64,000 bases of DNA from Chamaelirium japonicum (GCA_947650365.1 CANTAL010000199.1:1-64000), one strand, 5' to 3'; shown: positions 11,946-27,602, counted from the first letter of the stretch. Made by a program: numbers and translations. Notes: a model not told the origin generated them from the sequence alone.

Positions 11946-14900
11946 CTAATTCATTCATACGATCCATTCTAATTCATTCGTACGATCCATTCTAATAATT
12001 CATTCGTACAATCTATTCTAATTCATTCGTACGATCGATTCTAATTCATTCGCACGATCCATTCTAATTCATTTGCACGATCATTTCTAATTCATTCATA
12101 CAATCCATTCTAAATCTTTCGCATGAATATATCCATTCTAATTCATTCGTACGATCCACCCTAATTCCTTCGTATGATCCATTCTAATTCATTCGTACAA
12201 TCCATTCTAATTCATTAGCACGATTCATTCTAATTCATTCATACGATCCATTCTAATTCATTCGTACGATCCATTCTAATTCATTCGCACGATCCATTCT
12301 AATTCATTCGCACAATCTATTCTAATTCATTCGTATGATCCATTCTAATTCATTCATACGATCCATTCTAAATCATCCATACAATCCATTCTAATTCATA
12401 CGATCCATTCTAATTCATTCGCACGATTCATTCTAATTCATTCATACGATCCATTCAAATTCATTCGTACGATCCATTCTAATTCATTCGCACGATCCAT
12501 TCTAATTCATTCATACGATCCATTCTAATTCATTCATACAATCCATTCTAATTCTTTCGCACGAATGTATCCATGCTAATTCATTCGTACGATCCACCCT
12601 AATTCCTTCGTATGATCCATTCTAATTCATTCGCAGGAATGTATCCATCATAATTCATTCATACGATCCATTCCAATTCATTCATACGATCCATTCTAGT
12701 TTATTCATACGATTCATTCTAATTCATTCGTATGATCCATTCTAATTCATTCGCATGAATGTATCCATTCTAATTCATTCGCATGAATGTATCCATTCTA
12801 ATTCATTCGCACTATCCATTCTAATTCATTCGTACCATCCATTCTAATTCATTCGTACGATCCAGTCTAATTCATTCGCAGGATCCATTCTAATTCATTC
12901 GTACTAGCCATTCTATTTCATTCATACGATCAATTATTACTCATTCGTACGATCCATTCTAATTCATTCGCACGAATGTATCCATTCTAATTCATTCGTA
13001 CGATCCATTCTAATTCATTCGCATGATCCATTCTAATTCATTCATACGATCCATTCTAATTCATTCGTACGATCCATTCTAATTCATTCATACAATCCAT
13101 TCTAATTCTTTCGCACGAATGTATCCATTCTAAATCATTCATACGATCCATTCTAATTCATTCGCACGATCCATTCTAATTCATTCATACGATCCATTCT
13201 AATTCATTCGTATGATCCATTCTAATTCATTCGTACGATCCATTCTAATTCATATGTACGACCCATTCGAATTTATTCATACGATCCATTCTAATTCATT
13301 CATACGATCCATTCTAATTCATTCGCACGAATGTATCCATTCTAATTCATTGGTACAATCCTTTCTAATTCATTCGCATGATCCAATCTAATTCATTCGC
13401 ATGATCCATTTTAATTTATTCGTACGATCCATTCTATTTCATTTGCACGATCCATTCTTACTCATTTGTACGATCCATTCTAATTCATTCGCACGAATGT
13501 ATCCATTCTAATTCATTCGTACGATCCATTCTAATTCATTCGCACGATCCATTCTAATTCATTCATACGATCCATTCTAATTCATTTATACAATCCATTC
13601 TAATTCTTTTGCACGAATGTATCCATTCTAATTCATTCGTACGATCCATTCTAATTCCTTCGTACGATCCATTCTAATTCCTTCGTACGATCAATTTTAT
13701 TTCATTCGTATGATCCATACTAATTCCTTCGTACAATCCATTCTAATTCATTCGCACGAATGTATCCATTCTAATTCATTCGTACGATCTATTCTAATTC
13801 ATTCGCACGATCCATTCTAATTCATTCATATGATCCATTCTAATTCATTCGTACGATCCATTCTAATTCATTCGCACGATCCATTCTAATTCATTCATAC
13901 GATCCATTCTAATTCATTCATACAATCCATTCTAATTCATTTGCACGAATGTATCCATTCTAATTCATTCGTACGATCCATTCTAATTCATTTGCACGAT
14001 CCATTCTAATTCATTTATACGATCCATTCTAATTCATTCGTACGATCCATTGTAATTCATTCGCACAATCCATACTAATTCATTCGTACGATCCATTCTA
14101 ATTCATTAGTACGATCCATTCTAATTCATTCGTACGATCCATTCTATTTTATTCGTAAGATCCATTCTTACTTATTCGTACGATCCATTCTAATTTCATT
14201 TGCACGATTGTATCCATTCTAATTCATTCGTTCGATCCATTCTAATTCATTCGCACGATCCATTATAATTCATTCATACGATCCATTCTAATTCGTTCGT
14301 ACGATACATTCTAATTCATTCGTACAATCTATTCTAATTCATTAGCACGATCCATTCTAATTCATTCGTACGATCCATTCTATTTCATTCCTACGATCCA
14401 TTTTTACTCATTCATACGATCCATTCTAATTCATTCGCACGAATGTATCCATTGTAATTCATTCGTACGATCCATTCTAATTCATTCGTACAATCTATTC
14501 TAATTCATTCATACGATCCATTCTAATTTATTCGTACGATCCATTCAAATTCATTCGCACGATCCATTCTAATTCATTCATACAATCCATTCTAATTCAT
14601 TCATCCAATCCATTCTAATTCTTTCGCACGAATGTATCCATTCTAATTCATTCGTACGATCCACCCTAATTCCTTCGTATGATCCATTATAATTCATTCG
14701 CACGAATGTATCCATTCTAATTCATTCGTACGATCCCTTCGAATTCATTCATACGATCCATTCTAATTCATTCATACGATCCATTCTAATTTATTCGCAC
14801 GAATGTATCCATTCTAATTCATTCGTACGATCCATTCTAATTCATTCGCACAATCTATTCTAATCCATTTGTATGATCCATTCTAATTCATTCGCAAGAT

Positions 14901-16388
14901 CCATTCTAATTCATTTGCACGATCCATTCTAATTCATTCATACAATCCATTCTAATTCTTTTGCACTAATGTATCCATTCTAATTCCTTCGTACGATCCA
15001 TTCTAATTCCTTCGTACGATCCATTCTAATTCCTTCATACGATCCATTCTATTTCATTCGTATGATCCATTCTAATTCCTTCGTACGATCTATTCTAATT
15101 CATTCCCATGAATGTATCCATTCTAATTCATAGGTACGATCCATTCTAATTCATTCATACGACCCAATCTAATTCATTCATACGATCCATTCTAATTCAT
15201 TCGCACGAATGTATCCATTCTAATTCATTCGTACGATCCATTCTAATTCATTCACAAAATCTATTCTAATTCATTCCTACGATCCATTCCAATTCATTAG
15301 CACGATCCATTCTAATTCATTCGTACGATCCATTCTATTTCATTCGTACGATCCATTCTTACTCATTCGTACGATCCATTCTATTTCATTCGTACGATCC
15401 ATTCTTACTCATTCATACGATCCATTCTAATTCATTCATACGATCCATTCTAATCCATTCATACGATCCATTCTAATTCATTCATACGATCCATTCTAAT
15501 TCATTCATATAATCCATTCTAATTCTTTCGCACGAACGTATCCATTCTAATTCATTCGTACGATCCACCCTAATTCCTTCTTATGATCCATTCTAATTCA
15601 ATCGCACGAATGTATCCATTCTAATTCATTCGTACGATCCATTCGAATTCATTCATACGATCCATTCTAATTCCTAATACATTCTAATTCATTCGTACGA
15701 TCCATTCGAATTCATTCGTACGATGCATTCTAATTCATTCGTACGATCCATTCTATTTCATTCGTACGATCCATTCTTACTCAATTGTACGATCCATTCT
15801 AATTCATTCGCACGAATGTATCCATTCTAATTCATTCGTACGATCCATTCTAATTCATTCACATGATCCATTCAAAGTCATTCATACGATCCATTATAAT
15901 TCATTCGTACGATCCATTCTTATTCATTCATACGATCCATTCTAATTTATTCGCACGAATGTATCCATTCTAATTCATTCATACGATCCATTCGAATTCA
16001 TTCATACGATCCATTCTAATTCATTCATACGATCCATTCTAATTCATTCGCACGATCCATTCTAATTCATTTGTACGATCCATTCTAATTGATTCATACA
16101 ATCCATTCTAATTCTTTTGCACGAATGTATCCATTCTAATTCATTCGTACAATCCATTCTAATTCCTTCCTCCGATCCATTCTAATTCCTTCGTACAATC
16201 TATTCTAATTCATTCCCATGAATGTATCCATTCTAATTCATACGTAAGATCCATTCTAAATCATTCATACGATCCAATCTAATTCATTCATACGATCCAT
16301 TCTAATTCATTCGCACGAATGTATCCATTCTAATTCATTCATACGATCCATTCTAATTCATTCGCACAATCCATTCTAATTCCTTCGT
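11946..16388 (-). repeat. satellite block, reversed
   Basis: The longest region without a clear switch up to this point. From about 14.3 kb it belongs to a 2.83-2.89-kb unit repeated at 17.15-20.03 kb. It ends at a CGTACG centre at 16386-16391. Confidence 0.9.
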
Positions 16389-17147
16389 ACGAATGAATTA
16401 GAATGGATCGTATGAATGAATTAGAATGGATCGTGCGAATGAATTAGAATGAATTCACACGAATGAGTACGAATGGATCGTACAAATGAAATAGAATGGA
16501 TCATATGAATGAATTAGAATGGATCGTGTGAATGAATTAGAATGGATCGTACGAATGAGTAAGAATGGATCGTACGAATGAATTAGAATGGATCCATTTG
16601 TGCGAAAGAATTAGAATTAGAATGAATAAGAATAGATCGTGCGAATGAATTAGAATGGATCGTACAAAGGACTTAGAATGGATCATGCGAAAGAGAATGG
16701 ATCGTACTAAGGAATTAGAATGGATCGTACGAAGGAATTAGAATGGATACATTCGTGCGAAATAGAATGGATCGTACAAAATAGAATGGATCGTACAAAG
16801 GAATTAGAATGGATCATGCGAAATAGAATGGATCGTACGAATGACTTAGAATGGATCGTGCGAAATAGAATGGATCGTACGAAGGAATTATAATGGATCG
16901 TACGAAGGAATTAGAATGGATCGTATGAATGAATTAGAAAGGATACATTCGTGCAAAAGAATTAGAATGGATCGTTTGAATGAATTAGAATGGATCGTGC
17001 GATTGAATTAGAATGGATCGTACGAATGAATTAGAATGGATACATTCGTGCGAATGAATTTGAATGGATCGTACGAATGAGTAAGAATGGATCGTACGAA
17101 TGAAATAGAATGGATACATTCGTGTGAATGAACTAGAATGGAACATG
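16389..17147 (+). repeat. satellite block, forward, with shortened monomers
   Basis: Forward array containing many shortened monomers of the form GTGCGAAATAGAATGG (16.68-16.87 kb), in which most of the GAATGAATTAG half is lost. This is one of the few places where the 23-base register breaks repeatedly. It ends at TGCTAATTC (17146). Confidence 0.9.
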
Positions 17148-19220
17148 CTAATTCATTCATACGATCCAATCTAATTCATTCGTACGATCCATTCTAATTC
17201 ATTCTCACAATCTATTCTAATTCATTCGTATGATCCATTCTAATTCATTAGCACGATCCATTCTAATTCATTCGTACGATCCATTCTATTTCATTCGTAC
17301 GATCCATTCGTACTCATTCGTACGATCCATTCTAATTCATTCGTACGATCCATTCTAATTCATTTATACGATCCATTCTAATTCATTCGTACGATCCATT
17401 CAAATTCATTCGCACGATCCATTCTAATTCATTCATACTATCCATTCTAATTCATTCATACAATCCATTATAATTCTTTCACACGAATGTATCCATTCTA
17501 ATTCATTCGTACGATCCACCCTAATTCCTTCGTATGATCCATTCTAATTCATTCGCACGAATGTATCCATTCTAATTCATTCGTACGATCCATTCGAATT
17601 CATTCATATGATCCATTCTAATTCATTCAAACGATCCATTCTAATTCATTCGCACGAATATATCCATTCTAATTCATTAGTACGATCCATTCTAATTCAT
17701 TCGCACAATCTATTCTAATTCATTCGTACGATCCATTCTAATTCATTCGCACGATCCATTCTAATTCATTTGCACGATCCATTCTAATTCATTCATACAA
17801 TCCATTCTAATTCTTTTGCACGAATGTATCCATTCTAATTCCTTCGTACGATCCATTCTAATTCCTTAGTACGATCCATTCTATTTCATTCGTATGATCC
17901 ATTCAAATTCGTTTGTACGATCCATTCTAATTCATTCCCATGAATGTATCCATTCTAATTAATAGGTACGATCCATTCTAATTCATTCATACAATCCAAT
18001 CTAATTCATTCATACGATCCATTCTAATTCATTCGCATGAATGTATCCAGTCTAATTTATTCGTACGATACATTCTAATTCATTCACACGATCTATTCTA
18101 ATTCATATGTACGATCCATTCCAATTCATTAGCACGATCCATTCTAATTCATTCGTACGATCAATTCTATTTCATTCGTACGATCCATTCTTACTCATTC
18201 GTACGATCCATTCTATTTCATTCGTATGATCGATTCGTACTCATTCATACGATCCATTCTAATTCATTCATACGATCCATTCTAATACATTCATACGATC
18301 CATTCTAATTCATTCATACGATCCATTCTAATTCATTCATACAATCCATTCTAATTCTTTCGCACGAACGTATCCATTCTAATGCATTCGTAAAATCCAC
18401 CCTAATTCCTTCGTATGATCCATTCTAATTCATTCGCACGAATGTATCCATTCTAATTCATTCGTACGATCCATTCGAATTCATTCATACGATACATTCT
18501 AATTCCTAATACATTCTAATTCATTCGTACGATCCATTCGAATTCATTCGTACGATACATTCTAATTCATTCGTACGATCCATTCTATTTCATTCGTACG
18601 ATCCATTCTTACTCATTCGTATGATCCATTCTAATTCATTCGCACGAATGTATCCAATCTAATTCATTTGTACGATCCATTCTAATTCATTCGCATGATC
18701 CATTCTAAGTCATTCATACGATCCATTCTAATTCATTCGTACGATCCATTCTTACTCATTCGTACGATCCATTCTAATTCATTCGCACGAATGTATCCAT
18801 TCTAATTCATTCATACGATCTATTCGAATTCATTCATACGATCCATTCGAATTCCTTCATACGATCCATTCTAATTCATTCGCACGATCCATTCTAATTC
18901 ATTTGTACGATCCATTCTAATTCATTCATACGATCCATTCTAATTCTTTTGCACGAATGTATCCATTCTAATTCATTCGTACGATCCATTCTAATTCCTT
19001 CGTACGATCCATTCTAATTCTTTCGTACGATCCATTCTAATTCATTCCCCTGAATGTATCCATTCAAATTCATACGTACGATCCATTCTAAATCATTCAT
19101 ACGATCCAATCTAATTCATTCATACGATCCATTCTAATTCATTCGCACGAATGTATCGATTCTAATTCATTCGTACGATCCATTCTAATTCATTCGCACA
19201 ATCCATTCTAATTCCTTCGT
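17148..19220 (-). repeat. satellite block, reversed
   Basis: Reversed array, a second copy of 14.3-16.39 kb. It ends at a CGTACG centre at 19218-19223. Confidence 0.92.
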
Positions 19221-20035
19221 ACGAATGAATTAGAATGGATCGTATGAATGAATTAGAATGGATCGTGCGAATGAATTAGAATGGATCGTGCGAATGAATT
19301 AGAATGAATTCGCACGAATGAGTAAGAATGGATCGTACGAATGAAATAGAATGGAACATATGAATGAATTAGAATGGTTCGTGCGAATTAATTAGAAAGG
19401 ATCGTACGAATGAGTAAGAATGGATCGTACGAATGAAATAGAATTGATCGTACGAATGAATTATAATGGATCCATTTGTGCGAAAGAATTAGAATGGATT
19501 GTATGAATGAATTAGAATGGATCGTATGAATGAATTACAATGGATCATGCGAGTGAATTAGAAAGGATCGTACGAATGAATTAGAATGGATCGTACGAAT
19601 GAATTAGAATAGCTCGTATGAATGAATTAGAATAGATCGTGCGAATGAATTAGAGTGGATCGTACGAATGAATAAGAATAGATTGTGCGAAATAGAATGG
19701 ATCGTGCGAAATAGAATGGTTCGTACGAATGACTTAGAATGGATCGTGCGAAATAGAATGGATCGTACGAAGGAATTAGAATGGATCGTACGAAGGAATT
19801 AGAATGGATCGTACGAATGAATTAGAATGGATACATTTGTGCAAAAGAATTAGAATGGATCGTTTGAATGAATTAGAATGGATTGTGCGAATGAATTAGA
19901 ATGGATCGTACGAATGAATTAGAATGGATACATTCGTGGGAATGAATTAGAATGGATCGTACGAATGAGAATGAATGCATCGTACGAATGAAATAGAATG
20001 GATACATTCGTGCGAATGAATTTGATTGGATAGTG
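19221..20035 (+). repeat. satellite block, forward
   Basis: Second copy of 16389-17147, also with shortened GCGAAATAGAATGG monomers near 19690-19755. Confidence 0.92.
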
Positions 20036-20980
20036 CTAATTCATTCATACGATCCATTCTAATTCATTCGTACAATCCATTCTAATTCATTCGCACAATC
20101 TATTTTAATTCATTCGTATGATCCATTCTAATTCATGCGCACGATCCATTCTAATTCATTTGCACTTTCCATTCTAATTCATTCATACAATCCATTCAAA
20201 TTCTTTCGCACAAATGTATCCATTCTAATTTATTCGTACGATCCACCCTAATTCCTTCGTATGATCCATTCTAATTCATTCGTACGATCCATTCTAATTC
20301 ATTCGTACGATCCATTCTAATTCATTCGTATGATCCATTCTAATTCATTCGCACAATCTATTCTAATTCATTCGTACGATCTATTCTAATTCATTCGTAC
20401 TATCCATTCTAATTCATTCACACGATCCATTCTAATTCATTTATACGATCCATTCTAATTCATTCGCATGAATGTATCCATTCTAATTCATTCATACGAT
20501 CCACCCTAGTTCCTTCGTATGATCCATTCTAATTCATTCGCACGAATGTATCCATTCTAATTCATTCGTACGATCCATTCGAATTCATTCATACGATCCA
20601 TTCTAATTCATTCATATGATCCATTCTAATTCATTTGTACGATCCATTCTAATTCATTCGCACGAATGTATCTATTCTAATTTATTCACACGATCCATTC
20701 TAATTCATTCGCACGATCCATTCTAATTCATTCGTATGATCCATTCTAATTCATTCATACAATCCATTCTAATTCTTTCGCACGAATGTATCCATTCTAA
20801 TTCATTCGTACGATCCACCCTAATTCCTTCGTATGATCCATTCTAATTCATTCGCACGATCCTTTCTAATTCATTCACACGATCCATTCTAATTCATTTG
20901 CACGATCCATTCTAATTCATTCATACGATCCATTCTAATTCATTCATACAATCCATTCTAATTCTTTCGCACGAATGTAT
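20036..20980 (-). repeat. satellite block, reversed
   Basis: Reversed array, ending at CACGAATGTATCATACAAATAAG, where a reversed 28-bp link is cut into by a forward monomer. Confidence 0.9.
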
Positions 20981-21636
20981 CATACAAATAAGAATGGATT
21001 GTACAAATGAATTAGAATGGATACATTCGTGCGAATGAATTAGATTGGATCGTACGAATGAGTAAGAAAGGATCGTACGAATAAAATAGAATGGATCGTA
21101 CGAATGAATTAGAATGGATCGTGCTAATGAATTAGAATCGATCGTACGAATGAATTAGAATAGATTGTGCGAATGAATTAGAATGGATAGTACGAATGAA
21201 TTAGAATGGATACATTCGTGCGAATGAATTAGAATGGATCGTATGAATGAATTAGAATGGATCGTATGAATGAATTAAAATGGACCGTACGAATAGAATA
21301 GAAAGGATCGTATGAATGAATTAGAATGGACCGTACGAATGAGTAAGAATGGATCGTACGAATGAATTAGAATGCATCGTAAGGAGTAATTAGAATGGAT
21401 CATTCGAATGAATTTGAATGGATCGTATGAATGAATTAGAATAGATCGTGCGAATGAATTAGAATGGATCGTACGAATGAATTAGAATGGATACATTCGT
21501 GCGAAAGAATTAGAATGGATTGTATGAATGAATTAAAATGGATCGTACGAATGAATTAGAATGGATCGTATGAATGAATTAGAATAGATCGTGCGAATGA
21601 ATTAGAATGGATCGTACGAATGAATTAGAATGGATA
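20981..21636 (+). repeat. satellite block, forward
   Basis: Forward array ending at GGATACTCTAATTC, a switch with a truncated link. Confidence 0.9.
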
Positions 21637-22648
21637 CTCTAATTCATTCTTACGAACCATTCTACTTCATTCGCACGATCCATTCTAATTCATTCATACG
21701 AACCATTCTAATTCATTCGCACGATCCATTCTAATTCACTCATACGATCTATTCTAATTCATTCATACAATCCATTCTAATTCTTTCACACGAATGTATC
21801 TATTCTAATTCATTCATATAATCCATTCTAATTCTTTCGCATGAATGTATCCATTCTAATTCATTCGTGCGATCCATTCTAATTCATTCGCACAATCTAT
21901 TCTAATTCATTCGTACGATCCATTTTAATTCCTTCGTACGATCCATTCTAATTCCTTCGTACGATCTATTCTATTTCATACGTATGATACATTATAATTC
22001 CTTCGTACGATCCATTCTAATTCAGTCCGATGAATGTATCCATTCTAATTCATACGTACGATCCATTCCAATTCATTCATACGATTCAATCTAATTCATT
22101 CATACTATCCATTCTAATTCATTCGCACGAATGTATCTATTTTAATTCATTCGCACGAATGTATCCATTCTAATTCATTCGCACGATCCATTGTAATTCA
22201 TTCATACAATCCATTCTAATTCTTTTGCACGAATGTATCCATTCGAATTCATACGTACGATCCATTCTAATTCATTCATACAATCCAATTTAATTCATTC
22301 AGACGATCCATTCTAATTCATTCGCACGAATGTATCCATTCTAATTAATTCGTACGATCCATTCTAATTCATTCGCACAATCTATTCTAATTCATTCGCA
22401 CGATCCAATCTAATTCATTCGCACGATACATTCTAATTCATTCGTACGATCCATTCTATTTTATTCGTACGATCCATTCTTCCTCATTCGTACGATCCAT
22501 TCTAATTCATTCGCACGAATGTATCCATTCTAATTCATTCGTACGATCCATTCTAATTCATTCGCACGATCCATTCTAATTCATTCATGCGATCCTTTCT
22601 AATTCATTCATACGATCCATTCTAATTCATTCGCACGATCCATTCTAA
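21637..22648 (-). repeat. satellite block, reversed
   Basis: Reversed array, ending at CTAATGAATTCGAATGG. Confidence 0.9.
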
Positions 22649-23887
22649 TGAATTCGAATGGATCATAAGTACGAATGAATTAGAATGGATCGTACGAATT
22701 AATTGGATTAGATCGTACGAATGAATTAGAATGGATTGTACGAATGAATTACAATGGATCGTACGAGTGAATTAGAATGGATCGTGCGAATGAAATAGAA
22801 TGGATCGTACGAATGAATTAGAATGGATACATTCGTGCAAAAGAATTAGAATGGATTGTATGAATGAATTAGAATGGATCGTACAAACGAATTAGAATGG
22901 TTCGTGGAATGAATTAGAATGGATCGTACGAATGAATTAGAATAGATTGTGCAAATGAATTAGAATGGATCGTACGAATGAATTAGAATGGATACATTCG
23001 TGCGAATGAATTAGAATGGATCGTACGAATGAGTAAGAATGGATCATATGAATGGATTAGAATGGATCGTGCGAATGAATTACAATGGATCGTTCGAATG
23101 AATTAGAATGGATCGTATGAATGAATTAGAATGGATCGTATGAATGATCGTATGAATGAATTAGAATGGATCGCACAATGGATCGAGTGAATGAATTCGA
23201 ATGGATCGTACGAATGAATTAGAATGAATTAAATTAGATCGTAAGAATGAATTAGAATGGATATTTTCGTGCGAAGGAATTAGAATGGATCGTACGAATG
23301 GATCGTACGAAGAAATTAGAATGAATTAGAATGGATATATCCGTATGAATGAATTAGAATGGATCGTACGAATGAATTAGAATGGATATATTCGTTCGAA
23401 TGAATTAGAATGGATCGTATGAATGAATTAGAATGAAATAGAATGGATTGCGCTAATGAATTAGAATGGATCGTATGAATGAATTAGAATGGATCGTATA
23501 AATGAATTAGATTGGGTCTTGCGAATGAATTAGAATGGATCGTACGAATGAATTAGAATGGATACATTCGTGCGAATGAATTAGAATCGATCGTACGAAT
23601 GAGTAAGAATGGATCGTACGTATGAAGTAGAATGGGTCGTACGAATGAATTAGAATGGATCGTATTAATGAATTAGAATGGATCGTACGAATGAATTGGA
23701 ATAGATTGTCCGAATGAATTAGAATGGATCGTACGAATGAATTAGAATGGATACATTCGTGCGAAGGAATTAGAATGGATCATACGAAAGAATTAGAATG
23801 AATTAGAATGGATATATTCGTGCGAATGAATTAGAATGGATCATGCGAATGAATTAGAATGGATCGTATGAATGAATTAGAATGGAT

Positions 23888-23922
23888 TCATTCGTACGAT
23901 CCATTCTTACTCATTCGTACGA
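23888..23922 (-). repeat. micro-inversion of about 1.5 monomers
   Basis: A reversed stretch ATTCGTACGATCCATTCTTAC sits inside forward array. The same event with the same flanks, including GAATGGACACATA to its right, is at 26326-26358, so it was copied by the 2.45-kb duplication. Confidence 0.85.
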
Positions 23923-26325
23923 ATGAATTAGAATGGACACATAAGAATGAATTAGAATGGATCGAATGAATGAATTAGAATGGATCATATGAATGAATTG
24001 GAATGGATCGTACGTATGAATTAGAATGGATACATTCTTGGGAATGAATTAGAATGGATCATACGAAGGATTTAGAATGGATCATACGAATGAAATAGAA
24101 TAGATCGTACGAAGGAATTAGAAAGGATCGTATGAAGGAATTAGAATGGATCGTACGAAGGAATTAGAATGATCGTATGAATGAATAGAATGGATACATT
24201 CATGCAATAGAATTAGAATGGATTGTATGAATGAATTAGAATGGATCGTGCAAATGAATTAGAATGGATCGTGGGAATGAATTAGAATGGATCGTACGAA
24301 TGAATTAGAATAGATTGTGCGAATGAATTAGAATGGATCGTACGAATGAATTAGAATGGATACATTCGTGTGAATAAATTCGAATAGATCGTATGAATGA
24401 ATTAGAATGGATCGTATGAATGAATTCGAATGGATCGTACGAATGAATTAGAATGGATACATTCGTGCGATTGAATTAGAATGGATCATACGAAGGAATT
24501 TGGGTGGATCGTACGAATGAATTAGAATGGATACATTCGTGCTAAAGAATTAGAATGGATTTTATGAATGAAATAGAATGGATCGTATGAATGAATTAGA
24601 ATGGATCGTGCGAATAAATTTGAATGGATCGTACGAATGAATTAGAATGGATCATACGAATGAATTAGAATGGATACATTCGTGCGAATGAATTAGAATG
24701 GATCGTATGAATGAAATAGAATAGATTGTGCGAATGAAATAGAATGGATATTAGAATGAATTAGAATGGATCGTATGAATGAATTAAAATGGATCATGCG
24801 AATGAATTAGAATGGATCGTACGAATGAATTAGAATGGATTGTATGAATGAATTCGAATGGATCATATGAATGAAAAAGAATGGATACATTCGTGCGAAT
24901 GAATTAGAATGGATCATACGAAGGACTTAGGGTGGATCGTACGAATGAATTAGAATGGATCGTACGAATGAATTAGAATGGATATATTCGTGTGAATGAA
25001 TTAAAATGGATCGTACGAATAAGTAAGAATGGATCGTACGAATGAAATAGAATGGATCGTACGAATGAATTAGAATGGATCGTGCTAATGAATTAGAATG
25101 AATCGTACGAATGAATTAGAATAGATTGTGCAAATGAATTAGATTGGATCGTACGAATGAATTAGAATGGATACATTTGTGTGAATGAATTAGAATGGAT
25201 CGTATGAATGAATTAGATTGGATCGTTTGAATGAATTAGAATGGATCGTACGTATGAATTAGAATGGATACATTCATGGGAATGAATTAGAATGGATCGT
25301 ATGAAGGAATTAGAATGGATCATACGAATGAAATAGAATGGATAGTACGAAGGATTTAGAATGGATCGTACGAAGGAATTAGAATGGATCGTACGAAAAA
25401 ATTAGAATGGATACATTCATGCAAAAGAATTAGAATGGATCGTGCGAATGAATTAGAATGGATCGTACGAATGAATTAGAATGGATCGTACGAATGAATT
25501 AGAATGGATCATGCAAAAGAATTAGAATGGATCGTGCGAATGAATTAGAATGGATCGTACGAATGAATTAGAATGGATACATTCGTGCGAATCAATTTAA
25601 ATGGATCATGTGAATGAATTAGAATGGATCGTATGAATGAATTAGAATGGATCGCACAATGGATCATATGAATGAATTCGAATGGATCGTACGAATGAAT
25701 TTGAATGAATTAGAATGGATCGTACGAATGAATTAGAATGGATATTTTCGTCCGAAGGAATTAGAATGGATCGTACGAATGGATCGTACGAAGGAATTAG
25801 AATGAATTAGAATGGATTCATTCATGTGAATGAATTAGAATGGATTGTACGAATGAATTAGAATGGTTACATTCGTGCGAATGAATTAGAATGGATCATA
25901 TGAATGAATTAGAATGAATTAGAATCGATTGTGCTAATGAATTAGAATGGATCGTATGAATGAATTAGAATGGATCGTATAAATGAATTAGAATGGATCG
26001 TGCGAATGAATTAGAATGGATCATACGAATAAATTAGAATGGATACATTTGTGCGAATGAATTAGAATCGATCGTACGAATGAGTAAGATGGATCGTACG
26101 AATGAAATAGAATGGATCGTATGAATGAATTATAATGGATCGTGCTAATGAATTAGAATGGATCGTACGAATGAATTAGAATGGATCGTACGAATGAATT
26201 AGAATGGATCGTACGAAGGAATTAGAATGAATTAGAATGGATACATTCATGCGAATGAATTAGAATGGATCGTGCGAATGAATTAGAATGGATCGAATGA
26301 ATGAATTAGAATGAATTAGAATGGA

Positions 26326-26358
26326 TTCATTCGTACGATCCATTCTTAGTCATTCGTA
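26326..26358 (-). repeat. micro-inversion, second copy
   Basis: Copy of the 23888-23922 micro-inversion, 2439 bp downstream. Confidence 0.85.
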
Positions 26359-27602
26359 CGAATGAATTAGAATGGACACATATGAATGAATTAGAATGGA
26401 TCGTATGAATGAATTAGAATGGATCGTACGAATGAATTAGAATGGATCGTACGTATGAATTAGAATGGATACATTCATGGGAATGAATTAGAATGGATCG
26501 TACGAAGGAATTAGAATGGATCATACGAATGAAATAAAATGGATCATACGAAGGAATTAGAAAGGATCGTACGAAGGAATTAGAATGGATCGTACGAAGG
26601 AATTAGAATGGATCGTACTAATGAATTAGAATGGATACATTCGTGCAAAAGAATTAGAATGGATTGTATGAATGAATTAGAATGGATCGTGCGAATGAAT
26701 TAGAATGGATCGTACGAATGAATTAGAATAGATTGTGCGAATGAATTAGAATGGATCGTACGAATGAATTAGAATGGATACATTCGTGCGAATGAATTAG
26801 AATGGATCGTATGAATGAATTAGAATGGATCGTATGAATGAATTCGAATGGATCGTACGAATGAATTAGAATGGACACATTCGTGCGAATGAATTAATGA
26901 ATGGATCATATGAAGGAATTAGGGTGGATCGTACGAATGAATTAGAATGGATACATTTGTGCGAAAGAATTAGAATAGATTGTGCGAATGAATTAGAATG
27001 GATCGTGTGAAAGAATTAGAATGGATCGTCCGAATGAATTAGAATGGATCATATGAAGGAATTAGGGTGGATCGTACGAATGAATTAGAATAGATACATT
27101 CGTACGAAAGAATTAGAATGGATTGTGCGAATGAATTACAATGGATCGTGAGAATGAATTAGAATGGATCGTACGATTGAATTAGAATGGATCGTACGAA
27201 TGAATTAGAATGGATACATTCGTGCGAATGAATTAGAATGGATCGTATGAATGAATTAGAATAGATTGTGCGAATGAATTAGAATGGATATTAGAATGAA
27301 TTAGAATGGATCGTATGAATGAATTAGAATGGATCGTGCAAATGAATTAGAATGGATCGTACGAATGAATTAGAATGGATCGTATGAATGAATTCGAATG
27401 GATCGTACGAATGAATTAGAATGGATACATTCGTGCGAATGAATTAGAATGGATCATACGAAGGAATTAGGGTGGATCGTATGAATGAATTAGAATGGAT
27501 CGTACGAATGAATTAGAATGCATACATTCGTGCAAATGAAATAGAATGTATCGTACGAATGAGTAAGAATGGATCGTACGAATGAAATAGACTAGTTGGA
27601 TC

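Larger units (their letters stand above)
22649..27602 (+). repeat. satellite block, forward, with two micro-inversions
   Basis: About 5 kb of forward array made of two copies of a unit of roughly 2.45-2.54 kb. Paired marks are GATATTTTCG (about 23260 and 25741), a micro-inversion (23888-23922 and 26326-26358) and GGATATTAGAATG (about 24747 and 27287). It ends at GGATCGATCC (27598-27607), next to the odd ACTAGT. Confidence 0.92.
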
